NCBI GenBank assembly: GCA_937926205.1 | Contig: CALEYL010000032.1 | Coordinates: 87,156-151,155, forward strand | Length of the DNA: 64,000 nt | From: an uncultured Saprospiraceae bacterium | GTDB lineage: Bacteria > Bacteroidota > Bacteroidia > Chitinophagales > Saprospiraceae | Direction of reading: 5' to 3' | Part shown: one piece after another, positions 16,347 to 25,200 of the stretch | How positions within the stretch are numbered: position 1 is the stretch's first letter | Layout: each line of letters opens with the position of its first letter | The notes under the pieces: generated by a model | The model's database searches: none | Told to the model about the DNA's origin: nothing | The model's input: the letters and a program-made list of their open reading frames with translations, nothing else | Translations under genes and position numbers: made by a program

Positions 16347-17873
16347 ATGAACAGAGATTTTCTTCAGCAACTTGGCTTGCAATTGCACAACGCCGGTACC
16401 AGTACCGGTTTGAATTCCAGCGATTCCGGTCAGTATATCGCTTCCTATTCCCCCGTTGACGGCGAATTGATCGGGCATGTAAGTGTCACGACTTCAGATG
16501 AATACGCCAACGTCATTCGCCAGGCTCAGTCGGCATTCCAACATTGGCGCCAGGTGCCTGCACCCAAGCGTGGCGAAATCGTCCGGCAGTATGGCGATGC
16601 CCTGCGCACGCACAAAGCAGCCCTCGGAAAACTGGTCTCCTACGAAATGGGAAAAAGCCTTCAGGAAGGCTTGGGTGAAGTACAGGAAATGATCGATATC
16701 TGCGATTTTGCAGTAGGTCTTTCGAGACAACTTTACGGCCTGACCATGCATTCCGAACGACCGGGACACCGGATGTACGAACAATGGCATCCACTGGGCA
16801 TCGTTGGCATCATATCGGCCTTTAATTTTCCGGTAGCCGTTTGGTCGTGGAATTCCATGATTGCCCTGATCTGTGGCGATGTTTGTGTTTGGAAACCTTC
16901 AGAAAAAACGCCGCTTTGTGGGGTTGCCTGCCAGCATATTTTTCACAAAGTGCTGAAAGATAATAATATTCCGGAAGGTGTGAGCTGCCTCATCAATGGC
17001 GATTACCGGGTGGGCGAATTGATGACCCACGACCGGAACATCCCCCTCGTATCGGCTACAGGAAGTACCCGTATGGGTAAAATTGTCGGCGCTGCGCTTG
17101 CCGGGCGCCTGGGCCGCAGCCTGCTTGAGCTGGGTGGCAATAATGCCATCATCATTACGCCGAGTGCTAATATGGAGATCGTACTCACCGGCGCCCTGTT
17201 TGGCGCTGTTGGAACCGCCGGACAACGGTGTACCACAACGCGCAGACTCATCATCCACGAGGATGTTTACGAAGAAGCAAAACAAAAACTTGCCCGTGCT
17301 TATACGCAGTTGCGTATCGGGGATCCGCTCGACGAAAACAACCACGTAGGGCCGCTCATTGACAAAGATTCCGTTCAAAATTACCTCAACTCTATTGCTC
17401 AGATCAAAGAGCAGGGAGGCAAATTCGTCGTCGAAGGCGGGGTACTGGAAGGGCCGGCCTATACCAGTGGTTGTTATGTAAAACCCTGTATTGCAGAAGT
17501 GGAAAACCACTATCCGATTGTGCAGCACGAAACGTTTGCTCCAATCCTGTATCTGATCAAATACCGCGACATTGAAGAGGCCATTGCTTTGCAAAACCAG
17601 GTCCCGCAGGGGCTGTCTTCAGCCATCATGACGACGAACCTGCGCGAGTCGGAATTGTTCCTTTCCGCCGCCGGGTCTGATTGTGGAATTGCCAATGTAA
17701 ATATTGGAACGAGCGGTGCAGAAATCGGTGGCGCTTTTGGCGGAGAAAAAGAAACCGGAGGAGGCCGCGAAAGTGGTTCCGATGCCTGGAAAGCCTACAT
17801 GCGCCGGCAGACCAACACGATCAACTACAGCAAACAATTGCCACTGGCGCAAGGGATTAAGTTTGAATTGTAA
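16347..17873 (+). CDS. aldehyde dehydrogenase, ALDH7 type (L-aminoadipate-semialdehyde dehydrogenase-like)
   Basis: A 508-residue NAD-dependent aldehyde dehydrogenase. FNFPVAVWSWN is the nicotinamide-site loop near 157-167, ELGGNNA near 260 holds the general-base Glu, and GTAGQRCTTTRR holds the catalytic Cys295. GQRCTTTRR and FGGEKETGGGRESGSD near the C-terminus are marks of the ALDH7 (antiquitin, AmaB) group. Members oxidise alpha-aminoadipate semialdehyde/piperideine-6-carboxylate in lysine breakdown, making 2-aminoadipate. No other lysine-degradation gene is next to it. A near-consensus -7 box (TAACTTTC) lies upstream near 16313. Length is normal for the family. Confidence 0.92.
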   Translation: MNRDFLQQLGLQLHNAGTSTGLNSSDSGQYIASYSPVDGELIGHVSVTTSDEYANVIRQAQSAFQHWRQVPAPKRGEIVRQYGDALRTHKAALGKLVSYEMGKSLQEGLGEVQEMIDICDFAVGLSRQLYGLTMHSERPGHRMYEQWHPLGIVGIISAFNFPVAVWSWNSMIALICGDVCVWKPSEKTPLCGVACQHIFHKVLKDNNIPEGVSCLINGDYRVGELMTHDRNIPLVSATGSTRMGKIVGAALAGRLGRSLLELGGNNAIIITPSANMEIVLTGALFGAVGTAGQRCTTTRRLIIHEDVYEEAKQKLARAYTQLRIGDPLDENNHVGPLIDKDSVQNYLNSIAQIKEQGGKFVVEGGVLEGPAYTSGCYVKPCIAEVENHYPIVQHETFAPILYLIKYRDIEEAIALQNQVPQGLSSAIMTTNLRESELFLSAAGSDCGIANVNIGTSGAEIGGAFGGEKETGGGRESGSDAWKAYMRRQTNTINYSKQLPLAQGIKFEL

Positions 17874-17883
17874 AAGTAAAAAA

Positions 17884-17985
17884 GGCAAGTTGGCAATAGA
17901 GATTCAAACGTTTTCCGAAATAAACTGTTTTTCGGTATAAATTTTGCCTCTTGCCAACTTGCCTATTTGCCTCTTGAAACACCCC
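17884..17985. repeat. nested inverted repeat plus TTGCC-rich dispersed repeat
   Basis: GGCAAGTTGGCAA (17884-17896) is exactly complemented at 17951-17963, enclosing a smaller hairpin (CCGAAA...TTTTCGG, about 17917-17935). The right side, 17941-17985, is a run of TTGCC units that closely matches 38045-38086 upstream of dprA. It lies between the convergent aldehyde dehydrogenase and porin-like genes and may act as a terminator. Confidence 0.55.
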
Positions 17986-18026
17986 TACTTCCTTTCAGGT
18001 GCAGCTTTGATTGGGATACCTGCTTA

Positions 18027-18749
18027 TCAGAACATGACACCAATCCGGATGATCAATACATCCAGCGTTGATTTGGAGTTTTCCTTCCTGTTGCCGCGAT
18101 CCGGATCGAAAACGGTACCATTGTCATCGGTCACGTCGGTGAACCCCTTTTGAAAGGCAATGCCGCCAATGAGGCTGGTGTTGTCAGAAAGACTGTACTC
18201 AAGGCCGCCGCCAATGCCCCAGGACAGGTTAAGACTGTTGACTTCCTTGCGGATGTCGATTTTTTCATCATCGGTACTGACGCCGATGCCCTCAATTTGT
18301 CCCCGGGACTGCGTTTTGAAGCCCATGGTAATCGTAGGTTCGATGTAGTAACGGAGATAGCCAAATTCACGGGTCCGCAGTTTAAGTCCCAGAGGAATTT
18401 CCAGGTATTGAATACCGTACTTCAGCTTAACGTTATTTGGCATGGTGTCCTGCGCCGAGCTGAGATCGGAACGCGTCCAGTACTGTCCGCCGTACTCGTG
18501 CAATTGGGTGCCGCCATGGTTGAATGCAAAACCAAGGCCGGTGGTAAAGGCATAGTTTTCGCGGAAATAGAACTCGCCGATCATGCCGAGTTTCAAACCG
18601 AGATTGGTGCCGCTGGGATTGATGCGACTGGTATTCGACAACATCCAGGAAAAAGTAGGACTGGCCTGAAAGCCAAAACGCAGATCATTTTGTGCCTGTA
18701 TGGAGAGCACGGCGATCAGAAAGCTCGCTAAAACAACTATTTTTTTCAT
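18027..18749 (-). CDS. porin family outer-membrane beta-barrel protein
   Basis: A 240-residue protein. The ATG at 18747-18749 begins a proper signal peptide (MKKIVVLASFLIAVLSIQAQ); a longer in-frame extension to 18830 is not needed. The mature protein consists of alternating strands with Gly/aromatic patterns (LRFGFQASPTFSWML, FYFRENYAFTTGLGFAFNHGG, LEIPLGLKLRTREF, WGIGGGLEYSL), ending in LIIRIGVMF, with the C-terminal aromatic residue expected of an outer-membrane barrel. This matches PorT-like/OmpW-like small barrels frequent in Bacteroidota. The substrate or role is unknown. It is divergent from gldB with a 272-base spacer. Confidence 0.85.
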   Translation of the reverse strand: MKKIVVLASFLIAVLSIQAQNDLRFGFQASPTFSWMLSNTSRINPSGTNLGLKLGMIGEFYFRENYAFTTGLGFAFNHGGTQLHEYGGQYWTRSDLSSAQDTMPNNVKLKYGIQYLEIPLGLKLRTREFGYLRYYIEPTITMGFKTQSRGQIEGIGVSTDDEKIDIRKEVNSLNLSWGIGGGLEYSLSDNTSLIGGIAFQKGFTDVTDDNGTVFDPDRGNRKENSKSTLDVLIIRIGVMF

Positions 18750-19021
18750 GTTTGTGAATTTTGTCAGTTTATTAATGGTGATTCCCGGCTGCATCTTTAG
18801 CAACAGGATTGCTGAAATCTGCGTTATCAAGCGCGTCGGGGAGTGGAACCTTAATCCTTATTCAGTATTATCGAAGTTTCGAGGGGTAAAGTTACACGCT
18901 GCGGTTAAAAAAATCCTTTTTAAAGATCTGTAAGTTAATTCCTATTGTTGAATTGCAGGTAATCCTTTGGTTTTCATTTATTAACTAAAAATGACGCTCA
19001 GCGTCTGTTATTTTTCAAAAG

Positions 19022-20062
19022 ATGAGTTGGGAAAAAATATTTTTACTTGGTGGTACAGCACTTGTGTTGCTCCAATCCTGCGGCAGAGAAGGCCGCGATG
19101 TGCCGGATGTATCGAATATTTCCGTGCCGGTAAAAATTGAAAGATTTGAGCAGGATTTGTTTCGCCTGGATACGAACAACATGGAGGCATCACTGGCTCA
19201 ATTGGAAACGCGTTATCCGGGCTTTAGTAAGGTGTTTTTTACGCAGGTTTTGCGCTCAAAAAATCCATTGATTGCCCCTGAAGGGCACGAAGCCTATGTA
19301 AAAGGTTTCATTAGCTTTCCGGCGGTGCGCCATTTATTTGATACCTGTAGTCTGGTTTATCCCAATATGGACGACATTGCCGCGCAATTTCAACAAGCCT
19401 TTAAGTTACAAAAATATTACCTGCCTGAACGACCGACGCCGGATACCATCACAACGTTTATTTCCGAATACTCTTATGCAGGGTTTTTGTACGGGGAAAA
19501 TTCACTGGCCGTCGGACTCGATCTTTTTCTCGGTGCTTATTATCCTTATGCCCGGTATAATCCGGGGCAGGAAGCCTTTTCGTCTTACCTCGTGCGTACG
19601 TATTCACGCGACTACATCGTGTCAAAATCCATGCAACTCATCATTGACGACATGCTGGGGCCACCTTCCGGTACGCGCATGGTGGATGCGATGATCCATA
19701 ATGGCAAGAAGCTATACCTGCTTGACCTGATGATGCCAAACACCCCTGACAGCATCAAGCTCGAAATTACGGCGCCACAGGTCGCATGGCTGAATGACAA
19801 CGAACTGGAAATGTGGGCTTTTTTCTTAGACAAGCAACTCCTTTACTCCAGTGAATGGAAAGACATCCGGAAATACATAGATTACAGCCCCAATTCGCCC
19901 GGTATGCCCGAAGAAGCGCCGGGCAGGACCGCCAACTGGATCGGGTGGCAGATTGTAAAAGCTTATATGGAGCAGTTTCCGGAAACGACCCCGGAGCAGT
20001 TGATCGCGATGAAAGATGCACAGGTATTACTTGAAAAATCGCGCTACAAACCGAAGCGATGA
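19022..20062 (+). CDS. gldB: gliding motility lipoprotein GldB
   Basis: A 346-residue lipoprotein with lipobox LLQSC (Cys20). Its body carries the GldB family pattern: KIERFEQDLFRLD near 40, the YPGFSKVFFTQVL segment near 65, FFLGAYYPYARYNP-like segment near 170-180 and the C-terminal GRTANWIGWQIVKAYME near 300-315. GldB is an essential part of the gliding machinery in Flavobacterium johnsoniae and is also found in non-gliding Bacteroidota; it is an envelope lipoprotein, and its exact biochemical role is unsettled. A short palindrome GACGCTCAGCGTC (18994-19006) lies in the leader. The oxygenase gene begins 60 bases after its stop. Confidence 0.9.
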   Translation: MSWEKIFLLGGTALVLLQSCGREGRDVPDVSNISVPVKIERFEQDLFRLDTNNMEASLAQLETRYPGFSKVFFTQVLRSKNPLIAPEGHEAYVKGFISFPAVRHLFDTCSLVYPNMDDIAAQFQQAFKLQKYYLPERPTPDTITTFISEYSYAGFLYGENSLAVGLDLFLGAYYPYARYNPGQEAFSSYLVRTYSRDYIVSKSMQLIIDDMLGPPSGTRMVDAMIHNGKKLYLLDLMMPNTPDSIKLEITAPQVAWLNDNELEMWAFFLDKQLLYSSEWKDIRKYIDYSPNSPGMPEEAPGRTANWIGWQIVKAYMEQFPETTPEQLIAMKDAQVLLEKSRYKPKR

Positions 20063-20074
20063 TTGAAAAACAAG

Positions 20075-20082
20075 TACCTTTG
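20075..20082 (+). promoter_or_regulatory. -7 promoter box TACCTTTG
   Basis: A perfect TAnnTTTG match just after the gldB stop, 40 bases before the oxygenase ATG. No TTG stands at the usual distance upstream, so the -33 contact is weak or absent. It suggests the oxygenase is transcribed at least partly on its own. Confidence 0.4.
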
Positions 20083-20122
20083 CGTCGATTTTGAACCTTT
20101 AACAATCATCTTATCAGGGAAC

Positions 20123-21076
20123 ATGTCAAAAAGAACCATTCCTTTAGTTGATCTGTCGAAATTCGTTCAGGGGAATGCCGGGGAACGCGCGGCTTTTGTG
20201 CATGAACTGGGCACGGCCTTCCATGAAATCGGTTTTGTAGGCGTGATTAACCACGGCGTTCCAAAACAATTGATAGAAGATTTTTATGCGGCTGCAAAAG
20301 CCTTTTTTGCTTTGCCGGAACCCATTAAACGCAAATACGAAGTTGCCGGCCTTGCCGGGCAGCGCGGTTATACTTCCTTCGGGAAAGAGCATGCCAAACA
20401 ATCGCAGGTAGCCGATTTGAAAGAATTTTTTCAAATCGGACAGGAAGTAAGCGACGGCGATTTACTGGCTGATGAGTACCCGCCAAATGTACAGGTTGCA
20501 GAAGTGCCGGATTTTGCCGCGCTTGGCAGCCGCCTGTACAAAGCATTCGAGCATTCAGGAGCCCACCTGCTGAAAGCCATTGCCATCCACCTTGATTTGG
20601 GGGAGGGGTATTTTGATGAGAAGATACACAATGGCAACAGCATTCTTCGCGCCATTCACTATCCACCCATTACGCAGGAGCCAGCCTCTGCCATCCGCGC
20701 CGAACAGCACGAAGACATCAACCTCATTACATTGTTGGTTGGGGCTTCTGCAGGCGGACTGGAGTTGTTGAACATGGACAATGAATGGCTGCCGATTATG
20801 CCCGAAGCTGACGAAATTGTCATTAATGTCGGCGATATGTTACAACGCCTGACCAATAATTACCTTAAATCCACGACACACCGTGTGGTGAATCCACCAC
20901 GCGCCGAATGGCATTTGCCAAGATTGTCTATCCCGTTTTTTCTGCACCCGCGCAGCGAAATGGATCTTTCTTGCCTGCCTAGTTGTGTGACTGTGGAAAA
21001 TCCCTTAGCCTACCCGCCGATTACCGCCGGAGAATACCTGAGCGAACGTTTGCGCGAAATAGGTTTAAAGAAGTAA
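20123..21076 (+). CDS. 2-oxoglutarate/Fe(II) oxygenase, isopenicillin-N-synthase family
   Basis: A 317-residue non-haem iron oxygenase. The ATG at 20123 is used because it begins the family's N-terminal segment (IPLVDLSKF); a TTG 60 bases earlier lies before the -7 box. The DIOX_N domain (about 5-120) has the GFVGVINHGVP motif. The iron ligands are His196 and Asp198 (EQHEDINL) and His253 (TTHRVV), with Arg in PRLSIPFF binding the 2-oxoglutarate carboxylate. Related enzymes hydroxylate, desaturate or cyclise small molecules; bacterial stand-alone members mostly have unknown substrates. No biosynthetic cluster surrounds it. Confidence 0.9.
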   Translation: MSKRTIPLVDLSKFVQGNAGERAAFVHELGTAFHEIGFVGVINHGVPKQLIEDFYAAAKAFFALPEPIKRKYEVAGLAGQRGYTSFGKEHAKQSQVADLKEFFQIGQEVSDGDLLADEYPPNVQVAEVPDFAALGSRLYKAFEHSGAHLLKAIAIHLDLGEGYFDEKIHNGNSILRAIHYPPITQEPASAIRAEQHEDINLITLLVGASAGGLELLNMDNEWLPIMPEADEIVINVGDMLQRLTNNYLKSTTHRVVNPPRAEWHLPRLSIPFFLHPRSEMDLSCLPSCVTVENPLAYPPITAGEYLSERLREIGLKK

Positions 21077-21140
21077 TAAACTTTTTTGATCTCCCCGAGT
21101 CTTTAAGATGTGGGAAGATTTAATGCAAAAAAATGCAATC

Positions 21141-21380
21141 ATGAAAAGTCTGTTGTTATTCAATTTTTGGGGGCCGGAGATGTTTGTAATCATCTTTGCC
21201 ATCCTGCTGCTTTTTGGCGGCAAAAAAATTCCGGAACTGATGCGCGGCATTGGCAAAGGGATTCGCGAATTCAATACTGCCCGTGCTACCATAGAGCAGG
21301 AAATCAAAGAAGGAATGAGCGAAAGTGAACGGAAAAAGATCGAAGACAATAAAAAGTCTTCCGTATCAGAAGAGAGCTAA
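21141..21380 (+). CDS. tatA: Sec-independent translocase TatA/E family protein
   Basis: A 79-residue protein from the ATG at 21141; an upstream in-frame ATG at 21108 would add 11 residues that do not belong to the family. It has a short N-terminal membrane helix (MFVIIFAILLLFGG), the hinge GGKKIPEL, an amphipathic helix (MRGIGKGIREFNTA) and a charged tail. This is the TatA/TatE pattern: the protein oligomerises to form the channel that carries folded twin-arginine proteins across the inner membrane. No tatC gene is in the window. The gene is followed by a strong terminator. Confidence 0.92.
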   Translation: MKSLLLFNFWGPEMFVIIFAILLLFGGKKIPELMRGIGKGIREFNTARATIEQEIKEGMSESERKKIEDNKKSSVSEES

Positions 21381-21390
21381 GGCTCCAAAT

Positions 21391-21426
21391 AAAAAGCCTC
21401 CGGTGGTTACACACGGAGGCTTTTTT
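21391..21426. terminator. bidirectional intrinsic terminator
   Basis: AAAAAGCCTCCG (21391-21402) pairs with CGGAGGCTTTTTT (21414-21426) around an 11-base loop. T-runs follow on both strands, serving tatA on the plus strand and the convergent DUF937 gene on the minus strand. Confidence 0.9.
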
Positions 21427-21443
21427 ATCTTTGTCCGGAAGGT

Positions 21444-22055
21444 TTATTTTTTGAACAACCCGCCGAGAAACTTCATACCCATATTGGCAACATCATCCAT
21501 AATGCTGCCGTCACCGTCGCTGTCCAGAAGTTGAGTTACGAGACTCATTGCAGGGTTGCTGTTCTGGTGTTGAGATACGGTTCCGTTCAGCAAAGAAGCG
21601 AGGCCGCCCTGGTCCAGGCCATTTTCCCGCTTGGTTTTGCCGAGCATCCCCATGACAACCGGCGCCAACATGGTCATTAACTGGCTGGTTTGGTTGGTAT
21701 TCAGGCCGCTCATTTGGCTTACCATATTGGAAACGCCACCCTGGCGATCTCCCAAAATGTGATTCAGGATACCTGCTCCATTGATTGCGCGCTCATTCTG
21801 TACTTGTGTGTTACCGGAAAGGATGCCCATCAGGTTATTCAAAATGCCACCATCGTGGTCGCGATCCAGTGCGTTCGACAGGGATGCTGCACCCTGCTCC
21901 GTAGCTGTGTTGCGAGCCAGAGCGCCTATCAGCGAGCTCATGATGCCTGAAGCAGCCGTAGCAGTTTGCTCTTTGCTGGCGCCGCCTATTTGCTGGCTCA
22001 GTTGATCAACTAATCCATCGGAAAGTTGACCCTGAAGCATTTCCATGATATTCAT
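21444..22055 (-). CDS. DUF937 domain protein
   Basis: A 203-residue protein with no signal peptide. It is rich in Gly, Gln, Asn and Met and built of two related halves of amphipathic helices, each around a motif like L..ALDRDHDGGILNNLMG and LTQLLDSDGDGSIMDDVANMG; the DxDxDG loops look like calcium- or metal-binding turns. This is the DUF937 pattern (YidB-like). The function of the family is unknown. ATG at 22053-22055 is preferred over one two codons earlier. The 22095-22124 promoter fits it well, and the gene ends at the terminator shared with tatA. Confidence 0.85.
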   Translation of the reverse strand: MNIMEMLQGQLSDGLVDQLSQQIGGASKEQTATAASGIMSSLIGALARNTATEQGAASLSNALDRDHDGGILNNLMGILSGNTQVQNERAINGAGILNHILGDRQGGVSNMVSQMSGLNTNQTSQLMTMLAPVVMGMLGKTKRENGLDQGGLASLLNGTVSQHQNSNPAMSLVTQLLDSDGDGSIMDDVANMGMKFLGGLFKK

Positions 22056-22094
22056 TCTCAAATTAATTTATATGGTATAACAATGATTTGAACC

Positions 22095-22124
22095 CAAATG
22101 TACCGAAAACTACCGGAATGTCAA
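22095..22124 (-). promoter_or_regulatory. consensus Bacteroidota promoter
   Basis: On the minus strand TTG (plus 22122-22124) is followed after exactly 19 bases by TACATTTG (22095-22102). Both boxes are perfect and the spacing ideal. It drives the DUF937 gene with a leader of about 33 bases. Confidence 0.7.
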
Positions 22125-22165
22125 AAAATCGAACTTGAGACTCTTTTTTGAGAAGAAGTAACAGC

Positions 22166-22173
22166 TATATTTG
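22166..22173 (+). promoter_or_regulatory. -7 promoter box TATATTTG
   Basis: A perfect TAnnTTTG box 43 bases before the helicase-like gene. A TTG at 22148-22150 is only 15 bases upstream, shorter than usual. Confidence 0.4.
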
Positions 22174-22216
22174 AAGGATTCAGCCATCTGAGCCGAACAA
22201 ACCATACCAGCAAACT

Positions 22217-25200
22217 ATGCAGACCAAGCAGAGCAATAGCCGCGGGCGCCTTATTTATGAAACTTGTTTTGATGCCAGTCATCAGGCCACTGATTTAATG
22301 ACACTTTCTGCCGAAGATGCCGATTTACCATACCGATGGATTTCATCGCTGTTGCACCGCAAATCGTTTAAGGCCCAACTGAAGGCTGATTTCAATCAAA
22401 ACCGATTGTTCCGCCACTGGTATTTTAGTTCAAAAAATGCCGAGCGTACCCTCGGCGCCCGGGTGCTGGCGCTTGGTTTTCCAATCGTCGCCCTCAAAGA
22501 AGCAAACGGGACGGGATCTGCTCCTTTATTGCTCTGGAACTTTCAAATGGAACCAGATCCTGACCGTACGGATACCTGGAACCTTTCGTGGCAGCCCGAG
22601 CTGCCGCTTTATCCAAATCTGGCGCTGGTTGATCACATTCATCCTGATTTCAGGGCTGACTTTGAAGCCGCTTTGCTGGAATTGCAAAAGAAGGGCTTTG
22701 ATTCTCCGGCGATGCTGGCTGCGTGGGTGGTAGAATGGGTTGAAAAACTTGGCTGGGAACTTGAAAATCAAAGCATTGCTTTGTCGCCCTGGCCTCAGGA
22801 AGCGCCTCTTGAAAACAGCGGTTGTGAGGGCGCTGTTTATTGGTGTGCGGCGCTTGGCGTATACCCGCCCCTCGCGAATCACCCCGTCCAACTTCCGGAG
22901 CTTTCGGCAACGGAGGCCAGCGCCAGCGACTGGGGGCATCCATATGGGCTGCCGGAACTCGACCCCTGGCAGTCCAATGCCCTGCAGGTACTCCGCACCA
23001 ATCCCAATACCCTGATTGAAGGGATTGCGGGCACCGGAAAAACCTACCTGCTGGCAAACTTAATCATCCAGGCATTGTCCAATGGGAAAAGTTGCCTCGT
23101 GGTATCCGAAAGCGTGCCGTCTCTTCAGCAAATCCAGGCACTGCTTGGCCAACAGGGCATTGCCAGCCTGCACTTTTTGTTGCGCGATGCGCATTACGAT
23201 AAAAATTTACTGCTCGAATTGTTGCGGGCCATCGGGCATGCCGAGCGAACAGAAACCCGCCACCGAAAAGAAGCCTTTCGGCAAACACTGGACAAGCTGA
23301 CCCTTGAAAAAATGAAGATGGACCAACAGTATCAATCGGTTCGGCGCAAGGTTTTTGGCGCATCGAACTGGTCTGAAACGGTCGGTCGCTTTTTACGCAT
23401 CAGCAGGCAGGAGGGTAAGGAATTGTTGAGCAGCCAACTGGTTCCGCAGGAATTTCAGTTTCAGGAAACGGAATTTCAGGAAACAACGGAGGCCATAGAA
23501 AAGAGTTTGCCCCTGTTTCAGCGGGTCAATACGATGAACCATCCTTTGCGCAACCTGAATGCCGGAATTTTTATTCACTACGATAAAGAAGAAAGTCTGG
23601 AGTTTATTGAGCGACAGACTCAATTACTACTCGAAAAAGCCGCTAAGGTTCACCACCGCTATATCCTGAAACAAAACGAATACGCCGATCTCCTTCTGGA
23701 ATACTACGAACAGCACTACCGCGAATTGCTTGAAAAAACCGAAACCCTCGGCGATCGGCTTCGCGAAGCAGAGCGGCGATTTGGCATGAACCTGTTGCGG
23801 GCCGGCAAGGGCTCGCTTCGCTTGTACGGCGTTTTTTCAGACAAACACCGGCAGATGCTTGAACTGAAAGAGGCAATTGCTGATGCCCGTGCAGCGCTGG
23901 AAAAAAATTACCGGGAATACCGCTTCTTTGAATTTAACTTCGAGGAAATTGAACGGCCTGACGAGCAACTTGCCGCTTTTTTGAAGGCGCTCGAACGCTG
24001 GCGCGATGGCCTGCCTTCGGTCATTCAGGATGAGTTGATTCGCCTGAGCGCCAAAACAGCCCTTCCCGAACTGGGCATGAATGAATCAATGGAAGAACTG
24101 GAATTGACACTGGATCTGCTTACCGAAGAAATTAATGAATCCGGGTTGTATCAGCTTCCTCTGGAAAATAAGCGCCTTACTATTTCCAAACGACAGCGGT
24201 TTCTCGAAGAATTGATGGAGCAAATGGAAGCTACCCGCTTCAGTCTCAAGGATTTTGACCCTTTTTACGATTGGCAGCGCAACTGGTTCCAGATGCCCGA
24301 AGCATCTCGCCGGGTGTTAAAAGCCCTCGCAAAAGTGCGGCCCGCTAACTGGCAGGCTGCTTTCGAAAGCTGGTACCTCAACAATTGCCTCAACAACGCC
24401 TTCCAGCCTTCGCTTCCGACCAAAGAGCCGCCACTGAAAGAATATGCGCACCAATACCGGCTGATGGAAACCCTGCTGCTTCCCCAGATCGCCGACCTGT
24501 GGCAGCAACAACGCGAACAGGCGCTGGCAACCTTTAAACGTCAGTCAGAACGCAATCGCAATGTGGCATACGATACCTGCTTTGGAAAAAACAATGCCGA
24601 ATTGTGCAAAGACAAAACCGTTGAAGACATTTTCCGCCTGGCTTTGCCCACAATCGCCAAAACCCTGCCCGTCTTGCTGGTGACACCGCGTGTCGCTCAA
24701 TCCATGCTGCGCGCCGGGGGAGCAGGAAGCTTTGATGTCGTTTGCATAGAAGAAGGCCACCGGATTGGCGCCGCCGATGGTGAAGCACTCAGCCGGCTGG
24801 GTAAACGGGTTGCCGTGTTTACTGATCCTTCGCTTTTTATTCCCGGCAACGGCGATTTTGCGGCACAGTGCACAAAGAATAATGCCTATAAGACAGCGCC
24901 CCTGCGCATTTGCCATCGCTGGCGCCCGGGAAGCCTGCTACCTTTGGCCGGCAATGTTGAATGGAGCGATAAAGCGCTGACAGAATGTACCGTTCACTAC
25001 GAACAGCTGGATGGCCGCTATCAGGTAGATCAGGCGGTAAACGATGAAGAAGCCCAGCAGGTAATTCGTTTGCTTAATCAGGTAAAAGAAACCCCGCAAC
25101 GGACCTATCCAACGGTAGGAATTGCCTGTTTTACGCTTGAACAAAGAAATTTGATTTCAGATTATTTGCTTCAAATCAAGCGCAAAGATTTGCCGGGTGC